Shown piece by piece: positions 1 through 12,164 of a stretch of DNA of 64,000 bases. This DNA comes from Arctopsyche grandis (lineage: Eukaryota > Arthropoda > Insecta > Trichoptera > Hydropsychidae): positions 18,810,501 to 18,874,500 of the forward strand of contig NC_135362.1 in NCBI RefSeq assembly GCF_051622035.1. The letters run 5' to 3'. The translations under genes and the position numbers were made by a program. A model generated the notes under the pieces. The model did not search any database. It had not been told where the DNA came from and saw nothing but the letters and a program-made list of their open reading frames with translations. Position 1 is the stretch's first letter. Each line of letters starts with the position of its first letter.

Positions 1-2790
1 TTGTATAGCTGTTGCACCTCGTCTAGTGTAACTTGGAAAAAAATCAACAGCCTTGTGAAAGTTTGCCCAGTGGGGCTTCTTCACGAACCGATATCTAACG
101 GTACAGTTTATTTTAACTCGACATTTTCCATAATTCAATTGCTGAACCGCTGAACCTGAACGGAAAACTTTTCTCATAAATGTGTCTATCTGTAATAGAC
201 CCCACAAACTGTCTGCAATTTTTCAATTCATTTCAATGACAACGATACTATCAATAAGCGGTTTTTAGAGTGAGTTCGATTATTTTAATATTAGAAGCAT
301 TACTTTATCTATTTATGTACATCTCCAGTTATGTACATATGTATGTATGTATGCAATTTTATTGTGAGAATGATTCATTCATTTAAAATGTTTTCGATAT
401 CAATGACATTTTTTATTTATCACATCCGGTGAAATTTATAGCGGCCTCTTTTGTCGACAGACAGACTAGTCATTTCCTGTGATGGTAGAATTACTCGAAG
501 CGCTTTTCACAAAACTAGTGCAAATATTTGCAGTTGTCGTCGTTGGAAAAGAGACGTTAGAGATTGAATTGGGATTTATTTCGCAAATGCACAATCTGCA
601 TACAAGCCGACGAGAGGTTTGCACTTTCCTTGCAGTCGACAATTTTCCATAAAAATCTCTATGGTATCCTTCAAACGAATACTATCTACGTAGGGGTAGA
701 ATGAAAATGATTCGAATGGTTTTCAACGGTTTCTTTTTATTCGTGTTGAACACATAACGAATTCTCAAAGTAAGAAAAAAACGAATCGGTTAAGGCGACA
801 TCGTCTGCAGGGGCGGCTCGTAAATGGAAAGAGTGGTCTGCGCTTGAACAAGCGGAAAATTTTATTGTCAATTGAAAAGTGAATTTTGCACCCGCACAAC
901 CCCCAACAATACGCTGTCAACCCCTCCAAAAAGAAAGAGAATATTTCCCTACTATATCGGGATGAGAAACGAGACGAATTTAATTCTATCTATTACATGT
1001 AGATAATATACATATGTGACTACACAAACTTTATGTACATATATATGTACATACATTCATACGTACGAATGTATGTATATTGTGTGGAAGATTGAATGTA
1101 CATACATACGTATGTATGTATAATATTTACTCGTAGGTATAGACATGTGCGTGACTTAAGTGCACTATTCGAAGCTCACAACTTTTATTGGACACTAGAG
1201 GTTGTTTATAAAATAAATAATGGAGGTTTTCTCGTTTCGAGTTGAGTCAGTTCCCTCAGTTTAGGTGTGGTTCCAGTGAAACCATAAAACGTTTAGGATT
1301 TTCAGTGCAGCCACTTAAGAATTGTGAAACACCCCTATTACCACCCCACAAGCTTACTCCAATCCATTAATTTATATACTTACTCATGTGTACACTCGTA
1401 TTTTTATATTTTTGTTTTATATTTTAATTGAATTCATTATTTGGATTTCATTTGATTATATTTTATATAATGTACCTTTAATCAAAAGAAGGGTATTATT
1501 TTTAGATAGATTTTTTTACGTTGTACAAATGTGATATATTATAATTATATGTACTTACATCTTTAAACATATAATGGTATTGAATTTTATTCTACATACA
1601 TATGTTTATCGAATTTATAAATGTAGATATATTATATATATTTTCCTTTGATCTAAAATCAAATATCCGTTTTAGAATTAATATAAAATTAAACGTCTCC
1701 GATAGCAGAAAATCTTTAAACATTTTTTTATCGCCGGCTTTAAAAAGCTCTTGAGCTGAAACGAAAGCCACCGCCGTCATCGCCTGCAAGGTGTTATAAA
1801 ACTTATCACGTAAAGCTACAAACCAGTTTTCAATAAACGCTAAATTTATTATAAAATAAAGTTTTAACCGCGTGGCTTATAGGAGGGTTAAAGTGCGCTC
1901 GATTGTAAAGTGAACCCTGCACGTTTGACACTTTCACCTCCCCATCCTCGTACATTAAATACACAACCAGTAACGGCACATTGAGATATACATATATTAT
2001 TTTGAGCTGAGCGATACATATATTATTTTGTAAGAAAATAACAAGACTCAATTTGATCGTGCTTCTTTCATGAAAGTAATATGATTGTAAAAAAAAATTA
2101 CGTTTGATCAGTTTCATCAGAGCGAAAACTATTCTAAAATTACTAGAAGGTTTTCAATATTTTATTTTTATGTCAAAAGGCCCAAATGACTTCACCGTAT
2201 TATCGCGATAATCCCGTCGGTTTCCCGACGCCATTGTATCGACGGTCGAGAAAAAGCATTCACAAAATTCCAATATTAAACTCCTTCTCTTTTACGCATG
2301 GAAAATTCTTATTTCTGTGGATAGAAGGACGCCCTCAGAACGAATCCAAATGCGAGTATATAAAATACATACACATATGTATGTATGTAAATGGTCAGCA
2401 TCTGCAGTGGACAAACTCCAATATTAATTCAAATTATTATTTTTAATCGTAATATTGCGTTTACAGAGTACATACGTATGCACATCATCGTTAAGTTTGA
2501 AATTTTGACGAGCGTTGTCTTAAAATTCTATGTACATACATATATTTCAGTGACATTTTTTTTGTTATTATGTATGTAAGTTTAATAAAATGCTATGTTT
2601 GGAATTATATTATATTATTTTAGGGTTACTATTTACAGTTTTGTTTAATTTTGTTAACTATTTTATACTATAGTTGTTACTTTTAGTTTAAAATAGATAA
2701 TTGTTAAATAATTCATTAGAAATTTTCTATTTAATAATAATAAATAACAATGTCATGTATATAGTAAATATGGAAAATCTTGTATAATAA
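1..2790. other. AT-rich non-coding stretch
   Basis: No reading frame here resembles a known protein; all are short and low in complexity. The stretch holds many A/T homopolymers and palindromic TACATATGTA-type runs. A TATAAAA at 1207-1213 lies about 42 bp before a TCAGTT, too far apart for a confident core promoter. Nothing else could be assigned. Confidence 0.6.
1009..1130. repeat. palindromic TACATA/TATGTA simple repeat
   Basis: Alternating copies of ACATA, TATGTA and TACATAC form a degenerate, self-complementary microsatellite. The same kind of sequence recurs throughout the window, for example near 9556-9577, 18377-18415, 19484-19517, 22612-22725, 42022-42051, 42189-42235, 44310-44340, 52054-52080 and 63055-63090. 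It appears to be a genome-wide simple-sequence type. Confidence 0.85.
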
Positions 2791-2825
2791 CGTTAACATA
2801 TCGAAATAAAGGTATCTGTATGCGT

Positions 2826-3010
2826 ATGTGAACCATCTATGTGATTGAAAGGATGGATAAGCTGAAATGGCCGTAAGTGGATCAAGTAGCTAAAAAATGG
2901 ATAAGAGATGGTCGAAAATGCTTGAATGCTAAGTGGGATGTAGAGGAGACGTTCGGATAATGTTAGAATACGATGAATGAAACTTGCGAAATACGGATGG
3001 AAATTAAAAG
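2826..3010 (+). pseudogene. possible RTE-type retrotransposon 3' relic
   Basis: Reading the plus strand with frame breaks gives residues like KLKWPW, then QVAKKMD, then RW. The order matches the C-terminal block of the RTE protein at 33657-35381 (RLKWQWAGHVARRMDERW). The first 60 bp align best; the rest is eroded and has stops. This is an old fragment with no coding capacity. It could belong to a different RTE family from the one at 33.6 kb. The assignment rests on a short, degraded match. Confidence 0.35.
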
Positions 3011-3139
3011 AAAATTTCATGTAGTTAATATTTAAAATAAGATCATATTGATCAAATAATTCAGTTATTTCATTTTATAAAATTGGGTCCAAATTATACC
3101 GAAAGGAAAAGTGAGCCGTCATCGATTCTAAAACACCAT

Positions 3140-3560
3140 TTTCTTTGAATTCGAAATGGGCGCGTACGTTCTTATGTGGGTTTGTACACGGGGTTGTTCA
3201 TAAGTGCGTGACACGTGGTAATATATTTTATTAAGTGTCATTTGTGCGGTAAGGGAGGGTGGAGAGGCGCCCGTCCCACAGTTTGAGGCCGCATAACGGG
3301 CGCCGTTTACGACGCCCCGGTTCGATACAAGCTCTTTACGGCCGAGCCCTTTTATGGGATGCTGGTGTCATCGTGTGCCTTTTTTCATATAAAAGGCGAC
3401 GGCCCTGTGTATTGCGAGGTGCTCTCTTTTATTAGACGTGTAATGATTTTCAAATACTGTTCCACGTGTAATATACGAGTGACATTACCGAAACGTTTTA
3501 CGGCCGTTGCATATCACTCGCGTTTCCCCGACTATAATACTGTGACGGGTCTAAGCTGAT
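3140..3560. promoter_or_regulatory. GC-richer island with clustered posterior-Hox-like motifs
   Basis: Base composition rises sharply relative to both flanks. Within about 300 bp there are TTTTATTA (3226), TTTACGAC (3306-3313), TTTACGGC (3335-3342), TTTATGGG (3351-3358), TTTTATTAG (3427-3435) and TTTTACGGC (3496-3504). TTTAYGR and TTTATTA cores are typical of Abd-B/Caudal-class homeodomains. A TATAAAAGG lies at about 3389. No supported coding frame is present. The role as an enhancer is inference only. Confidence 0.35.
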
Positions 3561-6510
3561 CGCCAAAATAAACAATAAAAAATACAACAAGAGAGCACAC
3601 ATTCTCTGCTGATTTTCATTGATGTATTATACAGCAGTGATAAGCCTGTCGAATTTAATGTGATTATACAATAAAAAAATATCCTTTCTTCTCTTTTACT
3701 ATTAAAAAATTGGTATCCTATTTTGCATATTTATAGAATCTCAAGCGAAATGGAATACAATATCATGTAATGGGTTAATATGTTGATGAAATTTTAATCA
3801 AATATGTACGTTGCTAAATCGGTGTTAGTATAATATTAAATTGCAATTTCAAATCTAATCGACTAATCAATTTTTACTAATTTTAGCCCATTGAATTCGA
3901 ATTTGATAATATAGTTTGTTGGCTTGCTATCGCTTAAAGATATGAGCGTTTAAAATATATGAGTTCTGGCTTTTGTAATCTTTAATTTAAAATCTATTAA
4001 TAATCTAGTCAAATTATTTTTTTACGTAATACCATGAGATAATTTTTCACTTTACCATATGTGAAAATTGCCCATTTTTTTAAATGTTCATATATTTTAA
4101 ACATGTACAAGCCAACAAAAACCATTGTGATATTTATATTCAGTGGGTCAACCTTAGTAAAGATTGATTACTCTACGCCCCGGTATTTTTTTTTTTTTTG
4201 TTGCTCAGTGTAATTTACCTCAAATTTATAATTGCCATTAGGTCAGATAAAAAAGTTTGCATGTTAATAATGTGATCACGATCATTTAGAAATATGTATG
4301 TACATATACACTAGGAATTTTCTAGACGCGTCGTTAAGGAAATATCAAAAATGAAAGCATAAGAGGGTTTTATTATTTAGAGACTCTTTCAAATCGGTAC
4401 GAGTGGTGGGTGTGGCGTGAAAATTATGTAGCTCGCTCATAAATAGCCATTGATAGCCGAGGCATAAAAACTCGACAAAAGTTCACAAAAAGTTTTCCCC
4501 TCGGAAGAGTGAATGGCGAGAGCTGCCGCACGGCCTATGTATTAGGGGAGGGAAAAAAAGTGAAAAAGCAATAGAGCAACCAAATTCCCGTAAAATTCCC
4601 GTTCCGGAAATTGGTTCCTAGATGTTCCATAATGGAAAATATACCTTGTTGAAAGGAGCCAGACTACGACGCTGGCCGCTTTCCGGCAACGCGTCTTGAC
4701 GCTCCTCTTAGACACCTACTACAACTTTTTAATATTATTTTCGTGCTTCGTTTGGAATTTTCTTTGATGGCTCATAATAATTTACTGCTATTTAAACTAT
4801 TATTTCAGTATAATACTTCACCTACGTACAAAAATAATTATGATAAAAATTTTCGTCTCAGTGATATATTTTATGCATTCAAAAATATTTCAACAGTACT
4901 ATTTTAAGGGTGCCATAAGTGTCAATTCGACAGGTTGCCTTTCAACGCAAGCATAAGATTGCCAGCTTTTCCACTTTTCCTTTTCTGCCAACCATAACAG
5001 CTTCACCGGAAGTGTCTAACTTTCAGCGACTGAAAATAGCTTCTTTGAAAAAGGCTCAAACGTGTGTGTTCATCATTCCACGAGAATGTGCCAAAAAATC
5101 GCATAATATCTGTAAATCCTCTTGATGTTTTTGGTAAAATAATATATTTTTGATATTATATAATAATAATTTTACTATTATAAATATAACATGGTATCGA
5201 AAAGGAGGAAACATGTGGATGTGCTTGAGAGACGAATAGCACAAAAGGTATTTTTTCTCTCGTGCACTTCGGTAGGCAAAATAATCTTGTAACTCATACA
5301 AGTCCATTGTACAGGATAAGAGGAAAACATACCCCCCGACCGCATAAATGTTTAAGAAAGCAGGTGAAAGTTGGGAAATATATAGTTCGTAGTAGAAAAA
5401 TATTTCGCCTGTTTCCTGGGGGATTTTCCCTCTGTTCCACGCACGGATTCTTTCATAATATTTTAATGCACTGAATAGCTGCTATTCTTATTCAGGACAA
5501 AACCTCAATTTTTAATACGCCACGTATGCTCCTGTAATAATTAGAATTTTGGCAAAACAATACAATTTAAATTTTTGCGTACCTTTTCAGTACTTAATTT
5601 TTAATATATTCAGAAGAAAAGAACTTTGTTTTATATGTATTTATACATATTTAAAAAAAGTACATAAAATTTTTAATAATAAAGCATAAAATCTTTTATG
5701 TGTAAAAGGAAATTTTTTTGCTCTTTAAAAAACAATGACTCATTATAAAAACTACTTCAACGGTGCCTTGAAATTAATGGTGTTTTAAGTAGGATTAAAA
5801 TTTGATTTCCGTAGCACTTTGCAATATTATGAAATGCCTTAGAAAAAGCTAAGAAAAAAAGCTTGGTTCATAAAATAGTTTACGGACGAGAATCCTTAGA
5901 GTAAGTACACCCACCGAGACAATATGGAAGACTGTAAGAGTGCGACACTCTGGGAGCAATCTCCCACCCCCAACAACACATAATATATTGTGGTTTAACC
6001 GTCGAGGTGCACCGGTGGGGAACTGTGATAACGCGTAAAATAAAACCCCGAGGAAAATACGCATATTCATGTATAACAAAAACAACCTCAGTATCGCGGA
6101 AATTATATTTAAAAAAAATTAGGGTTCAACGATCGCGAGCACTCGGATCGAATTTTGAAAAGCGAATTGCTCGAGAACGAGAATATCTTGAGCATTTAAC
6201 GTAATGATTAAACCGAAGAGATTCTGACAATCCCAAAGGAGGTAAAGTTGCAGATCAAAGCGTTTCCAAATTAAGGTGTCTGCGTACGTTCATCGTTTAT
6301 AATGTATTTAATTATATCGGATATATTTGCTATCTATATGATATTTAAAACAAATCGAAAACAACGATTTTTTTTCACTTAGAAGTTATTATTTCGATAA
6401 CCTTATTATAAATGTCTTTAGATATGTATGCAGTATACATATGTATGCAGCGTGGACTATAACCAGCAGTATATAATGCTTTCGAAAAAGTCGTCACGGG
6501 CTAAATCCCA
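3561..6510. other. non-coding stretch
   Basis: AT-rich sequence with a modest GC rise at about 4380-4710. Reading frames at 4919-5125, 5056-5307 and 5849-6204 overlap on both strands and resemble nothing known. No RNA gene or element end was recognised. Confidence 0.5.
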
Positions 6511-6662
6511 CCGGTTGCTGCTGGCCAGGATATGTGACTCCAGGTTGATAAGTTTCCTATCAGAGTTTTCCAATGTATCTAATTTTCATTTGAAACGGTT
6601 CCAACAAATTGGTAACCCTTGCCAATTTTCCGAATATTTCCAGTTTTTCAGCATTTCGAATT
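6511..6662 (-). repeat. dispersed repeat family 'A', copy 1
   Basis: On the minus strand this copy carries the block GGAAAACTCTGATAGGAAAC, then a CAACCTGGAGTCACA-like segment, then CCTGGCCAG. The same blocks appear in order at 30176-30315 (+), 43085-43215 (+) and 43271-43440 (-). Copies diverge by substitutions and small gaps. No coding capacity or terminal inverted repeats were seen, so it may be a SINE-like or non-autonomous element of unknown class. Confidence 0.65.
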
Positions 6663-6785
6663 TTGTTTGTTTTAGCCTTGTATAACACTTGCAATACTTC
6701 TGTACTATATTTTACCATATACCCGTAAATCCCGTTTTAAACGTCAAATGATTTAACCCTTAAAGCCCTCAACATGAGGCCATCA

Positions 6786-6806
6786 CCCCCCCCCCCCCCC
6801 CCCCCC
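6786..6806. repeat. poly(C) tract, 21 bases
   Basis: An uninterrupted run of 21 C occurs in AT-rich surroundings. The G-rich complement could form a G-quadruplex. Tracts of this length are also prone to assembly and replication-slippage error, so the exact count is uncertain. Confidence 0.95.
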
Positions 6807-6809
6807 AAC

Positions 6810-7950
6810 GAACACAGTCTGAGAGACCCTTTCGTCGGAGAACGAGACGTTGTCCAGTTGTATTATATATGGGTGTATACCTGCATATATTAATTAATAA
6901 TTCTTAATTTGTATGCCACACTCGTTGCTTTGGAGCAATCCGTTAAGGCAAGTGTGTGTGATTGATTGAATAAAATAATATATAATTAAAATAATTTCAA
7001 AAATTGTATGTACCTACATAACTAACAAAAGACTAAAGAGAATGCTGCAACTTGTTCATGAATTTCTCGTAATTAAAATGCACTAAGCAATGCAAACATA
7101 ATACAAAGACACAATGTAATTTGTTTGCAGCATGGCTCTTTCGGTAAAGAGCAGCGTCGAGATAAACAACGACAACAAGTTAATATTTTTGAACTTGGTG
7201 AACTTTTAATTAAGAAGTCCGGTACGACTTTGTGACGATCTATTGCTTGTTTAAAAAGTTGTAATAGCACAAAAGTGTATTCAAGTTCGCGTTATAGCTG
7301 ACACTTGACGAAGGAGTGTCATCAGTTCATTTGGCTGCTCGGGGGTTGGTGGGCTCATTTTTAATTTGTCTCACCGCATGAGACACCTTAGGGGTCGTCA
7401 ACGCTCGGTTGCCCATAAATCGGCTAGTAGTATGCGTCTCGTCTGGATGGAGTTGTGGTGTTTTCGCGATGCGAGTAATCCCGCGGGATTGTAATTTTAA
7501 GTGGATTCAACTGGGAATAATGTAATCAACTTTCGCGACGCCATACTTTGCGCTCAACCCCTCTCCACTTTTACGCCAGACGAACTAAAGCGGCAAGGCT
7601 TACCTTAGTTTAAAGTTTGTCTGGGCTGGGCTGCTCCTTCTTATGTAGCTTTGTCCAAGCAAGGTGAACACCGCATGGATACAAAAGCCTTTTAATAATT
7701 ACAAACAAGGTGTTCTTTCCAAGTGCCTCGGCGATCGACGGCACCCTTGGACTTTGAATCCTCGGAAAATTGCCTTTTACGCCAGATGCATTTCAGTACA
7801 TTTTCTCCCCCTTCGGTAAAAAAAAGCAGTGATTCAATTTTAAAAACTTTCTGCTTTGAAAATGTCTAAGATTGAAGTAGATTTAAATTACATTTATACA
7901 ATTTATATAAAAGTGTATATTTTGTAACATTTTAAGTGGACAAAAAATAC
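6810..7950. other. non-coding stretch with GC-richer island at 7300-7800
   Basis: The 7300-7800 part is balanced in composition and contains no supported coding frame. It resembles the other isolated GC-richer islands of the window and may be conserved regulatory or transcribed non-coding DNA. The flanks are AT-rich with no recognisable content. Confidence 0.45.
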
Positions 7951-7954
7951 ATAT

Positions 7955-8567
7955 CATTATCATCATCATTCACAGCCATTCGCCATCCACTGCTGGATGA
8001 AGGCCTCTTCACCATTTTTCTGATTTCATCCACCTATCTGCCCTGTGGCCTTTATTGCACCCCTCCACATTCTCTCGGGTACCATTCGAGCACTTTTTTC
8101 GTCCATCGATCGTCCATTCTTCTAGCTACGTGACTCGCTCATTGCCATTTCAATTTCTTTACTCTCACCATTACATCACGTATTCCATTTTCTATCTCTC
8201 TTCGTTATGCCAATCATATAGCGTTCTATACTTCTTTTAAATCACTGGACCTAATGTAGCAATGCCTAAGTTTTGCATCCAAACGTCATCACTGACAAGA
8301 CATATTGATTGAAGATCTTTTTCTTCAGGGAAAGTGGCATTTTAGATTTGAATACGGCATTCATTCGCCCAAATTCATTCCATCCTTATTTAATACATCT
8401 CCTTATTCCCTCTTTTTTATAACCGGACATGTCAATGATTTGACATAGATATTAATAATTTGTAACTACTTCTACTGCCATATTGTCTAATATAATACTA
8501 TCGAGCATACTTATATTCGTTAATTTTTAGTCCTACTTTCCTACATTCCATGTCCAGCTGTAGTACT
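7955..8567 (-). mobile_element. degraded RTE-clade retrotransposon, 3' fragment
   Basis: On the minus strand the sequence follows the 3' third of the intact copy at 33649-35380, starting from a (TGA)n-like tail at 7955-7966. Conserved stretches include GCCATTCGCCATCCACTGCT and GGGTACCATTC on the plus strand. The fragment carries an internal deletion of about 58 bp near 8007 and many substitutions and stop codons. Homology fades near 8567, about 600 bp from the tail, so it lacks the RT catalytic core. It is an older, 5'-truncated insertion. Confidence 0.85.
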
Positions 8568-8740
8568 GTGAGTATACTGAATACATTATTTAGCATTGCT
8601 ACAGATAATGTATATTGCGTAAAAATCTGTTTTTCTATGACAAACTATTTTAAAACTGTTTTCTTATAATATTTTATATATATAATTTCGAAAGAGACTT
8701 TGTAACTATGTAAGTATGTATGTAATGTTGATTGGTAACA

Positions 8741-8923
8741 TCGAAAACAAATCAAAGTTTCTATGACGCCGATTTGATATGGTGTCGATTCGATTTTTTT
8801 TTCTCGATTCAAATAAATTTAATAAAAAAACAAATGAATACTAACAAATGAATAACTATTAGATTCGCCATGTTTAAGCTGTTTATATTACGAATACTGA
8901 GCGAAGCCGGGTAAAACAACTAG
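8741..8923 (+). mobile_element. short non-autonomous Helitron-like element
   Basis: The element starts TCGAAAACAAATC and ends GCGAAGCCGGG-TAAAACAA-CTAG. It is preceded by A (8740) and followed by T (8924), with no target duplication, as known for Helitrons (5' TC, 3' CTRR, insertion between A and T). GCGAAGC just before the end is a known very stable DNA mini-hairpin, in the place where Helitrons carry a terminal hairpin. A second copy with the same two ends is at 24488-24657. A TCGAAAGAGACTTT at 8688, shared with 25283, is an alternative 5' end. It has no coding capacity. Confidence 0.75.
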
Positions 8924-8929
8924 TAACAT

Positions 8930-10970
8930 ATAAAGTACATACTTTGTCAAAATTGAAACGGTTCATACATCTTTGTTCGTATGTGCATCAACGTGACTCC
9001 AAAATTCGAATCGAAATCAGATTATTAATGTTATTGCGCATTCACGTGAAAATGTAAATATTTTCCATTATTGAAATTAAGTCGAGTATAAAAAAAGAAA
9101 AAAAAATTGTAATCGAGTGTTTTGAGCATTTCTTTTGTTGCGCCACTCGCGGCAATCGTTTATTGATCATTGCCACAGTCGAATGAATAGTCAAAAGTGC
9201 TCGCTGCGAGATGGGGGGTGGGTTTTCAGAAGAAGGGAGATAAAATTAATTGGAGATGCCTTTTAAACACAATGGCGTGTTGCAAAGCAACCGCAATCAG
9301 AAGCCAAAGGGAGTATGCGGCAACAAAACTGCCACCTGCCGCCCGCGCGTCTATGTACATCCGTGGACCACTTCCATCCGGAAATAATTCAAACACCTCT
9401 TGTTCTCCAGACTGCTTTTGTTGTCGTGAATTTGGTCATAAATTATAAGCAAAACCCCGGCAGCAAAGAAGCAGACACCGAACGCAAAAGAATCCAACAA
9501 AAATATATCTTATTCAGATACGAATAATGTAACGAGAACACAATCATATGTTCACATATTGTACATACATACATACAAATACTTATAGTACCTATACTAT
9601 ATATAGTACCTATACTTTGAAATTTACCATTGATTTTCTGCTGACTTCTTTAAATGAAATAAAACTACAACAATTTCATTAGATCTATCAATACCCATTA
9701 AAAAATAAGCGATTTCGAAGATAATTATATATTTAATGTCATTCATTTTCGAAAATGGACACAAACATTGAGTCATGTTTAATTTTTAAAAGTTTGGAAC
9801 TAGAACTTTTTAATGTCTGTTCAATAATAATAATCATTATGTTTTTTTCTCCAAAATTCTGAGAAGTATTCAAAGCAATTTTTAATTTTATGATTAAATA
9901 TGTTTATTGGAAGTTGATTCATGAAAAAACGATGAAATTCATGAATTGTCGCATTTGCCAAATATTATCAAGATCAAAAGTTGAAGGTTTAAAACAATAT
10001 TAGTAACTGCTATAGTTCTTATCATTAGGCGATACACAAAAAAATAATACGTTTTATTGATATTTAACTGTACATATGTACATATAATACAATTGATCGA
10101 ATCACTGCAGCGCCCCTTCATCCGTCATAATTGCGAGTAAATTAAAGGGAAGATTAATCACACATTCCAAGTATCATGTGTCGCGGGATAAAGGCTTGAT
10201 AACGGTGAAACGACGTGGTGCAACAGTGTGTTTTTGATGTCTAAAGGGGCGTCTGTGTGGTTTAATTAACCTGGCATCGTCATCGTTTTCGTAGCATGGC
10301 CGGTGTCGCGCCTCAACGAAGCCGCCCGCCCATAACTCAATTATTTTTCCCTCAATTACCCTTGATTATTATGATAATATTTCGTTACGGCAAACAGCGG
10401 ACCCCCGCCAAAGGTGAGCTTTTTGCCAATTAACGGTGTGCACCCTCATCCCCACCCCACCCACCCTCCACCCCACGGCCGCATTACGTTAATTGATGTC
10501 GCTATTCGCCTACAAATTAAAACATCGACAACGATACGGTAACAAAGAAAACTGACGCTTCCTGCCCAAACCGTAGCTACATGTTGACCATTAATACATA
10601 TGTATACGTTGTTAGTATTACTCACAAATGTGTTAGAGATATTTAAAATTTCTAATTAGTCTCTTCAAGTCCAAATGTCTTTCTTTGGCGTTGAACCCTA
10701 CTAATATTTTACTACTATTGAAATAAAATAATTCGATAATGAAACAATACCAGACCACTTAACAGCTACAATGTATAATAAAGTTTTTTTGAATTTTAAT
10801 GTCATAAACCCTAATTATTTTTCGGATAGCAAAAATTAATTCATTGAAAATTTTCTATCCAAAATTATTTGCTAATTTTATATGATTTGTACAGTTTACC
10901 TTATAATAAATTACATGTATTTTTTTTTTGCAAATGATATATGTATTTTATGAAATTAAGTTTAATAAAA
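8930..10970. other. non-coding stretch with two GC-richer islands
   Basis: Islands at about 9120-9530 and 10140-10580 interrupt AT-rich DNA. The second contains several homeodomain-type TTAATTA cores and a C-rich pyrimidine run (10443-10480). Frames at 9197-9448 and 9315-9527 overlap and match nothing known. A regulatory role is possible but not shown. Confidence 0.45.
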
Positions 10971-10971
10971 T

Positions 10972-11290
10972 GGGAACAAAACAAAATTGGAGTCGATAAT
11001 ATTTTCATATTTTCTACATATTACCCAATTGAATAACTTATTTCATATTCATCGCAGAATTTTAATTTGGTTGCTCGGAATCATTGATAGATCTTTGATT
11101 TAATTCATCTCTTTATTTACGCCGAAGCATGGTTCAAGAAAAAGCGTTTATAAAAATGTAGGGACAAACTAAAATCGAAGTCAATAATATTTTCATATTT
11201 TCTAATACCCAATTGAATAACTTATTTCTTATTCGTAGCAGAATTTTAATTAGGTTTTTCAGAATCATTTATAGATCTTTCAATTTCAGG
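10972..11290. repeat. diverged tandem duplication, period about 188 bp
   Basis: Two units align closely: about 10972-11100 and 11159-11290. Shared landmarks are TAATATTTTCATATTTTCTA, CCCAATTGAATAACTTATTT, GCAGAATTTTAATT and ATAGATCTTT. Corresponding positions are offset by 188 bp (for example TCGATAAT at 10993 and TCAATAAT at 11181). Substitutions and a small gap show that the duplication is not recent. It has no coding capacity. Confidence 0.85.
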
Positions 11291-11912
11291 ATTACAACCC
11301 ATGTTATGCAAACCGTTTTCCGAATCGATCTTTAGCTAACAAGGGAATTTTAAAATGGGGTTTTAATTATCAATGAACATACGATTGATAAATGTATGTA
11401 TATTAATTTTAAAAAATTATAGAAAACATATCGATCTAAATAATAAGTTCGAAAAATGTTTTTTAATTCTGGATACAAATTGGACATCAAACCATAATAA
11501 TTGCTTTAGATTTTATATAAATTTGCAAGTCATAGATTGCACACTTGTGTACTGAAGAAAAAAATCGTCATAGTTTTGTTTAATATGCATGTATGTACAT
11601 ATATTTTCAACCATGTACCCACCCATAAAAAAATAAAGTAACACCAGAATTGCAAAAAAGTGTAAACTTATAAGGCGAGAAGTAGTCATGCGAGAATAAA
11701 CTATGCAATAATATTACATATTCCATGATACGGTCAAGTTTGGCCTATTTCGCGTGTATGCTCGCATGCTCGAAATGATTTTTCAACGCTTTACCGCTGG
11801 CAGGCTTACATGCCTGACCCCGATGCACTCTCCATATCTAATTATGCGTAGAAACAAGCAGTACTCGACTTTGAGGTTGCACCAGTCACGTGGTTCTGGG
11901 GGAGCAATATAA

Positions 11913-11928
11913 GGGGGGGGGGGGGGGG
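11913..11928. repeat. poly(G) tract, 16 bases
   Basis: This is an uninterrupted run of 16 G in AT-rich sequence. It is potentially G-quadruplex-forming on the plus strand. The length may be inaccurate for technical reasons. Confidence 0.95.
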
Positions 11929-12012
11929 AATGCATATAAATTTTCTTTCGACCGACTTCAAGTAATCAAGTAGAATAAATATTATATTATATGTATGTAC
12001 ATATGCACATTT

Positions 12013-12161
12013 GGTTGGATTGAAAAACGTGAATTTTGGATTTTCGTCAATGGACCTAGAGAAAAAATCATATCAAGGGAACGTTAAATATTTAAAAAAA
12101 TATATCAAAACGTTTAAGATCCATCGATGAAATTCCAAAATTCGCGTTTGTCGCCCCGGCC
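12013..12161. mobile_element. short MITE of family 'M' (GGCCGGAG ends)
   Basis: About 149 bp made of two inverted arms. The left arm reads GGTTGGATTGAAAAACG and later ATGGACCTAG; the right arm reads CCATCGATG and ends AATTCGCGTTTG-TCGCCCCGGCC. Both arms match the terminal repeats of the 959-bp element at 59822-60780, including the AAGGGAACGTTAAAT block. It is therefore an internally deleted copy with almost no centre. Confidence 0.75.
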
Positions 12162-12164
12162 GAG

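Noticed and set aside
1200..1260. TATAAAA plus TCAGTT as a core promoter
   Set aside because: Spacing of about 42 bp is too long and no coding exon follows.
3300..3345. GGTTCGATAC resembling a tRNA B box
   Set aside because: No A box or cloverleaf could be formed around it.
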